Assembly (NCBI RefSeq): GCF_001748225.1
Contig: NZ_BDFE01000004.1
Coordinates: 62,001 to 126,000 of the forward strand
Reading direction: 5' to 3'
DNA: 64,000 nucleotides
Origin: Desulfoplanes formicivorans
GTDB taxonomy: Bacteria; Desulfobacterota; Desulfovibrionia; Desulfovibrionales; Desulfomicrobiaceae
Positions within the stretch are counted from its first letter, which is position 1. Every line of letters starts with the position of its first letter. Shown piece after piece: positions 54,455 to 63,623 of the stretch. The notes under the pieces were generated by a model. That model did no database searches. It was not told the origin of the DNA and worked only from the letters and a program-made list of their open reading frames with translations. A program made the position numbers and the translations under genes.

Positions 54455-55126
54455 ATGCGCATACTCATCGTGGAAGACGAACCCGATATTTTGAACCTTT
54501 TGGCATTCAATCTGGAACACTCCGGATTTGAAACCATCAAGGCCGTGGACGGGTATGAGGCACTGGAAAAAATCCGCAGGGATATTCCGGACCTGATCCT
54601 TCTTGATCTGATGCTCCCCAAACTCAACGGCTTTGAGGTCTGCAAAAAAATCCGGGAAAGCCCCGGACTCAAGCACATCCCCATCATCATGCTCACGGCC
54701 AAGGGGGAAGAAAGTGATACCATCACCGGACTTGAACTGGGAGCCGATGATTACGTGACCAAACCCTTCAGCCCCAAGGAACTGGTTCTGCGCATCAAGG
54801 CCATCCTCAGACGGGTCAAGCCGGCCCAGAAGATGGTTTCCCAATGGAAGAACAAGGGGGTGTACATCAACTTCGAGACCTACGAGTTCAGGATACATGG
54901 CGAGAAACAGGAACTCACGGCCACGGAATTCAAACTGATCAAGGAACTCATCCTCAACCAGGGCCGACCGCTCACCAGGGAGTATCTCCTGTCCAAGGTA
55001 TGGGGATATGAATTCGAGGGATATGCGCGCACTGTGGACACCCACATACGCCGGTTGCGCAAAAAAATGGGGCCGTGTGCTCCCCTTCTGGAAACGGTTC
55101 GCGGCATTGGCTATCGGATGCAATAG
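54455..55126 (+). CDS. phoB: Phosphate response regulator PhoB
   Basis: A 223-residue OmpR-type regulator: receiver with MRILIVEDEPD, phospho-acceptor Asp51 in LILLDLMLP and the Lys in DYVTKPFSP, then a winged helix with the RTVDTHIRRLRKKM recognition helix region. It should bind the Pho boxes ahead of pstS. Start 54455 fits the family; ATG 54428 would add nine residues. It sits between pstA and pstB, an unusual place. Confidence 0.93.
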   Translation: MRILIVEDEPDILNLLAFNLEHSGFETIKAVDGYEALEKIRRDIPDLILLDLMLPKLNGFEVCKKIRESPGLKHIPIIMLTAKGEESDTITGLELGADDYVTKPFSPKELVLRIKAILRRVKPAQKMVSQWKNKGVYINFETYEFRIHGEKQELTATEFKLIKELILNQGRPLTREYLLSKVWGYEFEGYARTVDTHIRRLRKKMGPCAPLLETVRGIGYRMQ

Positions 55127-55185
55127 CAGCACACGCCATGGCCTTCTCATCCACCCATGACCCGGTCTGTCAGGTACCTTATATC

Positions 55186-56973
55186 ATGCAAAATCTTTCC
55201 TTTCGCGCCAAAATGCTTCTCGCCTTTGTGGTCATCCTCATTTGTGCGCTCATCGTACCCTCCCTCATCTACCGGCACAAAATGGTTGCAACCATCAGAG
55301 ATGATGCCCTGACCACAGCAAAGGCCCAATTGAACACGGTTGCCTGGCTTCTGGCATCACATGACAGACCCTATACGGAACACGCTCTGGACCAGCGACT
55401 TGCAACCCTTAAAAAACACCTCGGGGTACGCATCACCGTGGTGGATATCAATGGAAACGTCGTGGCTGATTCCGATGTACCCCTGGACCAGGTTCACCAT
55501 CTGGACAATCACGCCTCACGCCCGGAAATCGCCCAGGCCCAGGTCCAACCCATGGGCGTGAGCGTCCGTTTCAGCGCCACCCAGGAACGTGACCTCATCT
55601 ACATTGCCCGGCAACTCACCCTGCCGGGTATGGGCTCGGGCATGGTCCGCATTGCCCTGCCCTATTCCCATGTACAGGAAATTCTCGACCATATGACCAG
55701 GAGCTTTTGGGGCCTCCTGGCTCTGACCCTGGGCATCTTTGCGCTTTTGACAACCCTTCTTGCCAACCAGATGACCAGGTCCATCAACAACCTGGTCTCC
55801 ATGGCCATTTCCATTGGTGAGGGGAAATACTCCAACCGGATCCGCATAGCCCCTGGCAAAGAGTTTGCCCCGCTCTTAAAGGCCATCAATCACATGGCCC
55901 AAAAAATCCAAACCAATATCGAAACCATTACCTCCCAGAAAATGGAACTGGAGGCCATCCTCAACGGCATGAAAGAAGGGGTTGTCGCCCTGGATAGTGC
56001 GGGCAACATACTGGAATGGAATCGGAGTATGGAGACCATCTTTCCCCATATCCTCGGGAAAAAAGGACATCGTCTTATTGAGGCCATCCGCATCCCGGAA
56101 CTGGAAACCACCTGTCAATCCGTCCTGCACAACAAGGTTTCCTCACCTCAAACGGTTTCATTGCAACTGACAACCCATGACAACCGAAGTTACGATGTGA
56201 ACATTGTTCCCACGGGCAAGGAGGAACCCAAGGTCATCGTGGTTTTTCATGACATCACCGAAATCAACCGCCTTGAAATGATACGCAAGGATTTCGTGGC
56301 CAATGTGTCCCATGAATTGCGCACTCCCCTGACCTCCATCAAGGGCTATACCGAAACCCTGATGGATCTCCAAAAGGACCAGGATGAAAACGCCACCCGA
56401 TTTTTGCGCATCATCCTCAAACATACCGATGCCATGGCCGGAATTTTGAATGATCTTCTCAACCTGGCCCGGCTGGAAAGTTCTTCCGACGGAAATGAAA
56501 TCTCGGTCCAACCGGTTCAGGTCAAACCGGCCATGGCCATGGCCCAGAAAAGCCTCGCCCATCTGGTGGAATCCAAGAAGATCCACATCAAGGAAGATCT
56601 TTCCCCTGGCGACTGCACGGTTCTGGTCAACCCGGCCCACCTGGAACAGGTGTTCAAGAATCTTCTGGAAAACGCGGTCAAATACGCTCCCGAGATGACG
56701 GGTTCCATTTGCATACGCATCAGGGATTGCGGGGATGAATGTCTCTTTGAAATAGAAGATAACGGACCGGGCATTCCCCTCAAGGAACAGGACCGGATCT
56801 TTGAACGATTTTACCGGGTGGAAAAAGACCGCAACAGCAAAATCGCCGGGACAGGACTGGGACTGGCCATCTGCAAACACATTGTCCAGCAACATGGCGG
56901 CAGGATCTGGGTCACCAGTCCGTTGGAAACATCATCCGGCTCCCGGTTCTCGTTCACTCTGAAAAAGGTCTGA
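55186..56973 (+). CDS. phoR: Phosphate sensor histidine kinase PhoR
   Basis: A 595-residue kinase: TM helix (about 10-30), an extracytoplasmic region to about residue 165, a second TM helix, HAMP, PAS, then HisKA with His376 in VSHELRTPLTS and the ATPase domain with ENAVKYAPE, DNGPGIP and GTGLGLAICKHIV. Unlike E. coli PhoR it has a sizeable periplasmic domain. It lies right after phoB. Confidence 0.93.
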   Translation: MQNLSFRAKMLLAFVVILICALIVPSLIYRHKMVATIRDDALTTAKAQLNTVAWLLASHDRPYTEHALDQRLATLKKHLGVRITVVDINGNVVADSDVPLDQVHHLDNHASRPEIAQAQVQPMGVSVRFSATQERDLIYIARQLTLPGMGSGMVRIALPYSHVQEILDHMTRSFWGLLALTLGIFALLTTLLANQMTRSINNLVSMAISIGEGKYSNRIRIAPGKEFAPLLKAINHMAQKIQTNIETITSQKMELEAILNGMKEGVVALDSAGNILEWNRSMETIFPHILGKKGHRLIEAIRIPELETTCQSVLHNKVSSPQTVSLQLTTHDNRSYDVNIVPTGKEEPKVIVVFHDITEINRLEMIRKDFVANVSHELRTPLTSIKGYTETLMDLQKDQDENATRFLRIILKHTDAMAGILNDLLNLARLESSSDGNEISVQPVQVKPAMAMAQKSLAHLVESKKIHIKEDLSPGDCTVLVNPAHLEQVFKNLLENAVKYAPEMTGSICIRIRDCGDECLFEIEDNGPGIPLKEQDRIFERFYRVEKDRNSKIAGTGLGLAICKHIVQQHGGRIWVTSPLETSSGSRFSFTLKKV

Positions 56974-57098
56974 CGCCCTTGCGCTGCCACCCTGCAATCA
57001 CCCGGAAAATGACAGTAACACGTCTTGAACCATCAGCAACAAGCCTGCACAACACGTCTTGCAGGCATACCCTTCAACCCCCAAGGTAAAGCAAGAGT

Positions 57099-57860
57099 AT
57101 GCAACCCATTGTCAAATGTACGGCAAAACATGTGGATTTTTTTTACGGTGATTTTCACGCCCTCCACGCCATTGACCTGGACTTCCATCAAAACGAAGTC
57201 ACTGCCCTCATAGGGCCTTCCGGATGTGGCAAAAGTACCTTTTTGCGATGCATCAACCGGATGAACGACCTCATTCCCGGAACACGGATTGAGGGTGAAC
57301 TGACTCTTGATGGGGAGGACATTTATGCCCCGGGTCTTGACGTGGTCACCCTCAGACGCCGGGTGGGGATGGTTTTTCAAAAACCCAACCCTTTTCCCAA
57401 GACCATTTTCGAAAACGTTGCCTACGGGCTGCGGGTCAACGGCATCAAGGACAAGGAATGCATTGCCCAGCGTGTGGAAGAAAGCCTCAAGCTGGCCGCC
57501 CTGTTTGACGAGGTCAAGGATCGCATCCACCAAAGCGCCCTGGGCCTTTCCGGAGGGCAACAACAGCGTTTGTGCATTGCCCGGGCACTGGCCGTGGAGC
57601 CCGAGGTCCTGCTCATGGATGAACCGGCTTCAGCCCTGGACCCCATTGCCACTCAGAAAATCGAGGAACTCATCCACCAACTCAAACAGCGATTCACCAT
57701 TATCATCGTCACCCACAACATGCAGCAGGCGGCCCGCGTTTCCGACAGGACCGCTTTTTTCTACATGGGAAAGCTCGTTGAGGTGAACAAGACAGGCAAG
57801 ATCTTCACCAAGCCCGAAAAAAAGCAGACCGAGGAGTACATTACCGGACGGTTTGGCTGA
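57099..57860 (+). CDS. pstB: Phosphate ABC transporter ATPase PstB
   Basis: A 253-residue ATPase with Walker [10 protein letters not shown], PstB-specific [10 protein letters not shown], signature LSGGQQQR and Walker [12 protein letters not shown]. The start ATG follows AAAGCAAGAG. Separated from pstCA by the phoBR pair. Confidence 0.96.
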   Translation: MQPIVKCTAKHVDFFYGDFHALHAIDLDFHQNEVTALIGPSGCGKSTFLRCINRMNDLIPGTRIEGELTLDGEDIYAPGLDVVTLRRRVGMVFQKPNPFPKTIFENVAYGLRVNGIKDKECIAQRVEESLKLAALFDEVKDRIHQSALGLSGGQQQRLCIARALAVEPEVLLMDEPASALDPIATQKIEELIHQLKQRFTIIIVTHNMQQAARVSDRTAFFYMGKLVEVNKTGKIFTKPEKKQTEEYITGRFG

Positions 57861-57940
57861 TGGACCTGCCCGGACACCCCAACGCCATCCTCCATGGCCC
57901 CCATCTGCCCTTTTCATCCCTTGCAAACAACGAGTACGCC

Positions 57941-58630
57941 ATGACCGCCAAAACCCATTTGCATAAAGAACTGGAAGCCCTGAAAGTCAGACTCCTTGAA
58001 ATGGTTGCCCTGACCGAAAGGGCTGTACACAACAGCATCCGCGCCTATGTGGATCGCAATCAGGACCTGGCCGAGGCCGTCATTGACCAGGATGCAGCCA
58101 TCAACGCCCTGGACGTGGAGATCGACAAGACCTGCCTGGAACTTTTGGCCAGAGAATGCCCCGTTGCCCAGGACCTTCGTTTTTTACTCGGGTGTGTGCG
58201 CATCTCCATTGAAATAGAACGCATTGCCGACGAGGCCGTCAACATTGCCGAACACTCCCTGACCCTGAGCAACAGGCCCCCTCTGCCCTTTCAGGATGAT
58301 ATCACTTTCATGGCCCACAAAGTATCCAGAATGTTTGAGCTGGCGATTCGGTCCCTGACAGCCGAAGATCCCCAAGGCGCCCTTGAGGTCAGGAACACGG
58401 ATGACGAAGTGGATGCCCTGCATCACACCACCATCAAGAAAATCATCAAGTTCATGGTCAGCGATACTCCAGCCATTGAACGGTCCGTGTACACCATCAA
58501 TATTGTCAAACGGCTGGAGCGCATCGGCGATCTGGCAACCAATGTGGCCGAAAGTGTGGTGTTCATCTTCAAGGGCATCAACATCCGCCACCACACCCGG
58601 TTTGACGGATTCGACGAATACTCTGCCTGA
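57941..58630 (+). CDS. phoU: Phosphate signalling protein PhoU
   Basis: A 229-residue all-helical PhoU with two three-helix bundles. It shows the metal-site motifs in EIERIADEAVNIAEH and RLERIGDLATNVAESV. PhoU links PstB to PhoR and represses the Pho regulon when phosphate is ample. The ATG at 57941 (MTAKTHLHKELEALK) is preferred over an earlier ATG overlapping pstB. Confidence 0.94.
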   Translation: MTAKTHLHKELEALKVRLLEMVALTERAVHNSIRAYVDRNQDLAEAVIDQDAAINALDVEIDKTCLELLARECPVAQDLRFLLGCVRISIEIERIADEAVNIAEHSLTLSNRPPLPFQDDITFMAHKVSRMFELAIRSLTAEDPQGALEVRNTDDEVDALHHTTIKKIIKFMVSDTPAIERSVYTINIVKRLERIGDLATNVAESVVFIFKGINIRHHTRFDGFDEYSA

Positions 58631-58941
58631 AGGGCAATCCGCCCGACAGGAGGCAACGCCCCCGATTACACCATGCATCCGAAGTTGCCTGGAGGCATGT
58701 CTGTTCCCCTTTATTTGCCAAATGACCGGCCCATGGCTGGAAACGTCCGGTTTTTCCCGGCCAACCATTTGACATTGTCCCGTGAGCGTAGCAAAAAAGT
58801 CATTGCGTCACAGCGATGCACGATGATCCTTCCCCTTCACCCCATCCCCTGACTCGACGCACGTTTCCCCTCTTTTCTCAACCATTGTGCATGAAAACCG
58901 GGCTCTTTGGCCCATTATTATTTATTTGCAAGGATGTTTCC

Positions 58942-59826
58942 ATGACAAGAAACAAGAAAATCGGCCGCAATGATCCCTGTCCCTGTGGAAGCGGCCTCAA
59001 ATACAAGCAGTGCTGCATGAGAAAAAACACGGCTCCTGTTGAATCCCTGGCCGAACAATACCTGCGCAAACACAAAATACGGCTCAAATCCCCCAAGGAT
59101 ATCGCCGGAATCCGTGCCTGTGGGGAGCTGGTCATGGCCACCTTCGAAGAAGTCAAAAATATCCTGGTCCCGGGCACGACCACCAACGAGATCAACACGG
59201 TTGTTCACGAATTCACGGTCAAGCACGGAGGCATTCCGGCTCCCCTGAACTACAACGGCTTTCCCAAAAGCGTCTGCACCTCGGTCAATGATGTTGTTTG
59301 TCACGGGATTCCCAGTGATTACGCCCTCAAGGACGGGGACATTGTGGACGTGGACATCACCACCATTTTGAACGGCTACTATGCCGACTGCAATCAGACC
59401 TTCTGCATTGGCACCCCTTCTGACGAGGCCAGGCAACTGGTGGCCATTACCCGGGAATCCCTCAAACGCGGCAAGGCCATGGCCAAGCCCGGCAACCATA
59501 TCGGCGATATCGGCTGGGCTATCCAGCATTATGCCGAATCCCAGGGTTGCTCGGTTGTCCGGGAACTCGTGGGTCACGGTGTGGGGTTGGCCTTTCACGA
59601 ACCGCCCGAGGTCCCCCATTTCGGCAAGCGGGGCTATGGCGTCAAAATCGTTCCGGGCATGGTCTTTACCATTGAACCCATGATCAACCAGGGCGCCCGC
59701 CACGTACGCACCCTTGACGACCACTGGACAGTGGTTACTAAGGATGGTTCCCTTTCGGCCCAATTCGAGCAGACCTTTGTCATCACCGAAGACGGCTGCG
59801 AAAGCCTGACTCCCTTTGACCTGTAG
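58942..59826 (+). CDS. map: Type I methionine aminopeptidase with N-terminal SEC-C motif
   Basis: A 294-residue enzyme that removes N-terminal Met. Residues 8-25 are a SEC-C zinc motif (NDPCPCGSGLKYKQCC). The catalytic domain follows, with metal ligands in VDVDITTILNGYYADCNQTF, GHGVGLAFHE and TIEPMI. AAGGA stands before the ATG at 58942. The SEC-C part may dock the enzyme to the ribosome, by analogy with SecA. Confidence 0.95.
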   Translation: MTRNKKIGRNDPCPCGSGLKYKQCCMRKNTAPVESLAEQYLRKHKIRLKSPKDIAGIRACGELVMATFEEVKNILVPGTTTNEINTVVHEFTVKHGGIPAPLNYNGFPKSVCTSVNDVVCHGIPSDYALKDGDIVDVDITTILNGYYADCNQTFCIGTPSDEARQLVAITRESLKRGKAMAKPGNHIGDIGWAIQHYAESQGCSVVRELVGHGVGLAFHEPPEVPHFGKRGYGVKIVPGMVFTIEPMINQGARHVRTLDDHWTVVTKDGSLSAQFEQTFVITEDGCESLTPFDL

Positions 59827-59836
59827 GAACTCTTTC

Positions 59837-60745
59837 ATGCGCCAGACCATACGGATCCTTTTTCTGGGGATACTCATCCTCCTTGTCTTTGCCCCCATGG
59901 CCCACGCCTGGGGCATTGGTGTACATATGGCCATTGGCAACCATATCCTCGACCATTTGGGTCTCATTGCTCCGGCCATTGCCGCTGTTCTGACCAAGCA
60001 CCCCCGATCCTTTCTCTACGGCTGTCTGAGTGCGGACATCTTCATTGGCAAGGGGTGCCGGACAACCTCCACCCACAGCCACAACTGGTCGGTGGGGAAT
60101 CGACTTTTGGACCTTGCCCCGTCCGATCAGCTCAAGGCCTATGCCTATGGTTATCTGAGCCATCTGGCAGCCGATACCGTGGCGCATAATTTTTATGTGC
60201 CCAACATGCTCGCCATGACCCCGGGCAGCGGCAAATGGAACCATGTGTACATCGAAATGCAGGCGGACATGCATGTGGCCTGGAATCCGACCGAGGCCCA
60301 GGAGCTTTTCAAAAGCAAACACCAGGGAGCGGACAAGACCCTTCTTGCGGCCACGGCCAAGAAACCTTTTCCCTTTTACCTCAAAAAACAGCTTTTCCGA
60401 GGAAGTGTTCTGGCTTCGGGGCAAAAATCCTGGAACGTTTCCCTGGGGTTGATGGGCCAGGTCATTCCCAGAGCCACGGACCCGGTGTATCTTGACCAGA
60501 TGGTTGTGCTCAGCCGCAATGCGGTATGCGATTTCCTCTGTGACCCCGAAAATGCCGCTGTCCTCGACCTTGACCCCGTGGGGACCAGGAATCTGCGAAG
60601 CGCCCATGTGGGGCGCAAAAAACGCAACAAGACTTTAAGACAGGGAAAATCCCTGCCCGTGTTCCCCATTCCCCTCAAACTCAGGGATCTTGTTCCCGGC
60701 AGACTCAACCGCCCGACCTGGCTTTTGGCTGCCAACGACAGCTAA
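59837..60745 (+). CDS. Secreted zinc-dependent phospholipase C-like protein
   Basis: A 302-residue protein with a Sec signal peptide cut at MAHA|WGIG. The mature N terminus is Trp, as in bacterial zinc phospholipase C, where the Trp1 backbone binds zinc. His/Asp-rich segments follow in the right order: GVHMAIGNHIL, SADIF, THSHNW and YLSHLAADTVAHNFYVP (H-x4-D-x3-H). The C-terminal third, after residue 220, is basic and unrelated. Substrate is uncertain: phospholipid or another phosphoester. Confidence 0.78.
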   Translation: MRQTIRILFLGILILLVFAPMAHAWGIGVHMAIGNHILDHLGLIAPAIAAVLTKHPRSFLYGCLSADIFIGKGCRTTSTHSHNWSVGNRLLDLAPSDQLKAYAYGYLSHLAADTVAHNFYVPNMLAMTPGSGKWNHVYIEMQADMHVAWNPTEAQELFKSKHQGADKTLLAATAKKPFPFYLKKQLFRGSVLASGQKSWNVSLGLMGQVIPRATDPVYLDQMVVLSRNAVCDFLCDPENAAVLDLDPVGTRNLRSAHVGRKKRNKTLRQGKSLPVFPIPLKLRDLVPGRLNRPTWLLAANDS

Positions 60746-60767
60746 CCTTTTTCCTGCCAACGCCTTG

Positions 60768-61643
60768 ATGAAAAATCCCGTTCCCCGCACAGCCGCCATT
60801 CACGATCTTTCCGGATTCGGGCGGACGTCCCTTTCCGTGGTCATTCCCATTCTTTCATGCATGGGCGTACAGCCCTGCTCCCTTCCCACGGCCGTTCTCT
60901 CCACCCACACGGGCGGTTTCCATAACTACCGGTTCGTGGACCTCACCGACCAGATGCAGTCCATTATCGACCATTGGAAGGAGATCGGCATCCATTTCGA
61001 CGCTGTGTACAGTGGTTTTCTGGGATCATCCAGACAGATCGATATTGTCCGGGAATTCATTGGGGACTTTTCCTGCAAGGATCAGCTCATCCTGATCGAC
61101 CCGGTGCTCGGAGACAACGGCAAGCCCTATTCCACCATGGACGCGTCCATGATCGCCCAGATGCGCGAACTGGTGAAGCATGCCGACGTGATCACGCCCA
61201 ATTTCACCGAGGCCTCCTTTCTGCTAGGGGAACCCTATGATCCGTCCATCAGCCTTGAGGAACTCAAGGTCTGGACCAAGCGGCTGGCCGACAAAGGCCC
61301 AGGCAAGGTCATCATTACCAGCGTGCCCGTTCCCCAGGGCAAACACGTTTCCTCGGTGCTGGCCTACAACGCACGGGAAGACCGCCTCTGGAAAGTCGAT
61401 TGCAGCTACATTCCGGCCCATTATCCCGGCACAGGAGACATCTTTGCCAGCGTCATCGTGGGTTCCCTGCTTCAGGGTGACAGCCTGCCCATCGCGTTGG
61501 ACAGGGCCGTCCAATTCGTTTCCCTGGCCATCCGATCCACCTTTGGCTACGATTTTCCGGCCCGTGAAGGCGTTCTTCTGGAACGGGTCCTCCCCAGTCT
61601 CAACGGCCCGGTCATGGCCTCAAGCTACCAGATCCTGGAATAA
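60768..61643 (+). CDS. pdxY: Pyridoxal/pyridoxamine kinase
   Basis: A 291-residue ribokinase-fold kinase of the PdxK/PdxY group for vitamin B6 salvage. Recognisable are IHDLSGFGRTS at the N terminus, LIDPVLGDNGK, ITPNFTEASFL and the ATP/anion-hole PGTGDIFAS near residue 220. The ribosome site is weak. Followed after 5 nt by the HAD gene. Confidence 0.9.
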   Translation: MKNPVPRTAAIHDLSGFGRTSLSVVIPILSCMGVQPCSLPTAVLSTHTGGFHNYRFVDLTDQMQSIIDHWKEIGIHFDAVYSGFLGSSRQIDIVREFIGDFSCKDQLILIDPVLGDNGKPYSTMDASMIAQMRELVKHADVITPNFTEASFLLGEPYDPSISLEELKVWTKRLADKGPGKVIITSVPVPQGKHVSSVLAYNAREDRLWKVDCSYIPAHYPGTGDIFASVIVGSLLQGDSLPIALDRAVQFVSLAIRSTFGYDFPAREGVLLERVLPSLNGPVMASSYQILE

Positions 61644-61648
61644 TCCCC

Positions 61649-62425
61649 ATGCCTCATCCCATCCTTGCCAAGCAGTGCTTCATCTTTGATCTGGACGGAA
61701 CCGTGTATCTGGGGGACCAGCCCATTGCCGGCACGGTCAGGTTCATTCAGAACCATTGGAACTCCAAGGATTTCTTTTTTCTGACCAACAACACCTCCAA
61801 AAATCTGCATACCTACCTGGACAAGCTGCACGGTCTGGGCATCCCGGCGACCCTCAACCAGATACTTTCCCCCCTGATTCCCCTGGTGGATCATCTGCAC
61901 GAACAGGCCATCACCCGGGTCTACCCCGTGGGCAATCAGGAATTCACAGCCTATCTTGCAGAACATCTGCCCGGATGCGTGTTCACGGATGATCCTGCAC
62001 AATGCCAGGCCGTTCTTGTGGGCTACGATACAGAACTGACCTACGCCAAGCTGCGCACATCCTGCCTGCTTTTGCACAATCCGGACATCGCCTTTCTTGC
62101 CACGCACCCCGACAAGGTCTGCCCTTCTCCCCAGGGCCCCCTTCCGGACACGGGCAGCTTTCTTGCCCTGTACGAGGCGGCCACAAACAGGATACCCGAG
62201 ATCATTTTTGGCAAGCCCAACACGGTTGTGCTGCACACCCTTCTCAAACGCTACGAACCCCACAACATGGTCATGATCGGGGATCGGCTGTACACGGACA
62301 TGGTGCTGGCCCGCAACGCCGGACTGGACAGCATTCTGGTTTTAAGCGGCGAATCCTCGCAAAAGGATGTGGACTCCTGTTCGGACAATCCCACCTGGGT
62401 TCTGCCGGATCTGGGAGGCATCTGA
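61649..62425 (+). CDS. HAD-IIA family sugar-phosphate phosphatase (NagD/PGP-like)
   Basis: A 258-residue hydrolase with motif I FDLDGTVYLGD, motif II TNNTSK and the C-terminal FGKPN...MIGDRLYTDM. The C2a cap places it in the NagD, 4-nitrophenylphosphatase or phosphoglycolate phosphatase group. The short gap to pdxY suggests one transcript; it could act as a pyridoxal-phosphate phosphatase, but that is a guess from position. Confidence 0.9.
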   Translation: MPHPILAKQCFIFDLDGTVYLGDQPIAGTVRFIQNHWNSKDFFFLTNNTSKNLHTYLDKLHGLGIPATLNQILSPLIPLVDHLHEQAITRVYPVGNQEFTAYLAEHLPGCVFTDDPAQCQAVLVGYDTELTYAKLRTSCLLLHNPDIAFLATHPDKVCPSPQGPLPDTGSFLALYEAATNRIPEIIFGKPNTVVLHTLLKRYEPHNMVMIGDRLYTDMVLARNAGLDSILVLSGESSQKDVDSCSDNPTWVLPDLGGI

Positions 62426-62645
62426 TACGCCCCTCTCGGCTGGTCTTTTTCACATCTGCAGGGCCGAGATTGTTTGCAGGGATGCGCTCACAACCTGCCA
62501 ACATGAACTCCACAGGGTAAACCCATCAAGCCGATCCGGCCCTGTTTCCCCCGACCTGTCTGCAGATCCTGATGCCCCGGGTATCATCAATATCAGTGAT
62601 ATTGCGCCTTGATCTGCCATGCCATAAGACAAGGCCCTCGCGCGT

Positions 62646-62688
62646 TGAGGACGACCTCATCGCTCACCATGCGAACGGGGACGACCCC
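62646..62688 (+). promoter_or_regulatory. Guanidine-II (mini-ykkC) riboswitch
   Basis: Two small hairpins with ACGA loops: TGAGG-ACGA-CCTCA (62646-62659) and GGGG-ACGA-CCCC (62677-62688), separated by 17 nt. This is the diagnostic architecture of the guanidine-II class, in which guanidinium makes the two loops kiss. The AAGGAG ribosome site of sugE lies 10 nt further on, with CCTT just before it able to pair with it, fitting translational control. Confidence 0.93.
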
Positions 62689-62711
62689 ATCATCCTTCAA
62701 GGAGTAGCACC

Positions 62712-63026
62712 ATGAATTGGACGATTCTCGTCCTTGCCGGCCTGTTTGAAACCGGCTGGGCCATCGGCCTGAAGTTCACCCATGGATTTACCAGATTGTG
62801 GCCGACCGTTTGGACCATCCTGGCAATGGTGGTCAGCCTCTGGCTGCTGGGCATTGCAGTCAAATCACTTCCCGTAGGCACGGCGTACACGGTCTGGGTG
62901 GGTGTGGGAGCCATCGGAACGGTCATTCTCGGCATCATGCTGTTCGGAGAACCCGCCAATATTGGTCGGCTGATCAGCATCGGGCTCATTGTGGCCGGTA
63001 TCATCGGGCTCAAGGTCGCATCCTAA
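62712..63026 (+). CDS. sugE: Guanidinium exporter of the SMR family (SugE/Gdx)
   Basis: A 104-residue, four-helix small multidrug resistance protein. Glu13 in [14 protein letters not shown] is the proton and substrate carboxylate, and the WxGLK end with Lys marks the Gdx subclass rather than EmrE. The guanidine-II riboswitch directly upstream confirms guanidinium as substrate. Confidence 0.95.
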   Translation: MNWTILVLAGLFETGWAIGLKFTHGFTRLWPTVWTILAMVVSLWLLGIAVKSLPVGTAYTVWVGVGAIGTVILGIMLFGEPANIGRLISIGLIVAGIIGLKVAS

Positions 63027-63044
63027 AAGGCCCTCTCTCGCCGT

Positions 63045-63088
63045 CATGAAAAAAGCCCTTGCCGTAAACGGCAAGGGCTTTTTTCATG
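63045..63088 (+). terminator. Terminator of sugE (bidirectional)
   Basis: Perfect 21-bp inverted repeat; arms contain AAAAAAGCCCTTGCCGT and ACGGCAAGGGCTTTTTT. Confidence 0.94.
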
Positions 63089-63158
63089 GAAACATCTCGC
63101 AACACATCGAGGTTACCACACAACGCATGCGTCCCTCATGGGAACATCATCTCCCCAC

Positions 63159-63356
63159 TTAATCGAAGCTGTTCCAGTGACCGCAGTTCTCGCAGGAAAA
63201 GGACGAGGGGACATAGTCACCGTCCACCTTGCTGACCTCCACCACATTGATATGCCCGCAGTTTTCGCAGGGGATCAGGGCAGTTGCATCTTCCGGGTTG
63301 TAATCAAACAGTTCTCCATCAATGGTGATGGATTCCGAAAATTTCTCCATGTCCAT
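63159..63356 (-). CDS. Small double zinc-ribbon protein
   Basis: A 65-residue acidic protein with two Cys pairs, PCENCGHINVV and SCENCGHWNSFD, that together make one zinc ribbon. GGGAGG precedes the ATG at 63356. Function unknown; such ribbons often bind proteins or nucleic acids. Confidence 0.8.
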   Translation of the reverse strand: MDMEKFSESITIDGELFDYNPEDATALIPCENCGHINVVEVSKVDGDYVPSSFSCENCGHWNSFD

Positions 63357-63417
63357 GGCTGCCTCCCTGGTTGAGATGGTATAAACGCTGGTTTGCGCGA
63401 TATATGACCATATAACA

Positions 63418-63453
63418 AAACCCCCGATGTGGAAATCTCCAAATCGGGGGTTT
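63418..63453 (-). terminator. Hairpin between the zinc-ribbon gene and ugpE
   Basis: Arms AAACCCCCGAT / ATCGGGGGTTT, with T-rich flanks on the minus strand. Its place 170 nt beyond ugpE suggests it ends that transcript. Confidence 0.65.
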
Positions 63454-63514
63454 AACAATCGGGGTTATGGGTGGGGATAGTGTTTGACCCAGCCCTGGGA
63501 GGCGAGGGCAAACA

Positions 63515-63534
63515 GGGCACGGCGCGCCGTGCCC
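63515..63534. repeat. 20-bp perfect palindrome in an intergenic repeat element
   Basis: GGGCACGGCG followed by its exact complement CGCCGTGCCC, flanked by CCTACGGG. It resembles short dispersed palindromic elements of bacterial genomes. Confidence 0.6.
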
Positions 63535-63590
63535 CTACGGGTCAGAGGACAGAGAAAAGATGCCAGTCATTGGCGCGACGTGTTTTTTCT

Positions 63591-63618
63591 GTGCACTGCG
63601 CACTGCGTACTGCGCACT
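63591..63618. repeat. Short tandem repeat, units ACTGCGC/ACTGCGT
   Basis: Three imperfect units of GCACTGCGC, GCACTGCGT and ACTGCGCACT directly downstream of the ugpE stop codon. Confidence 0.6.
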
Positions 63619-63623
63619 CTCTT

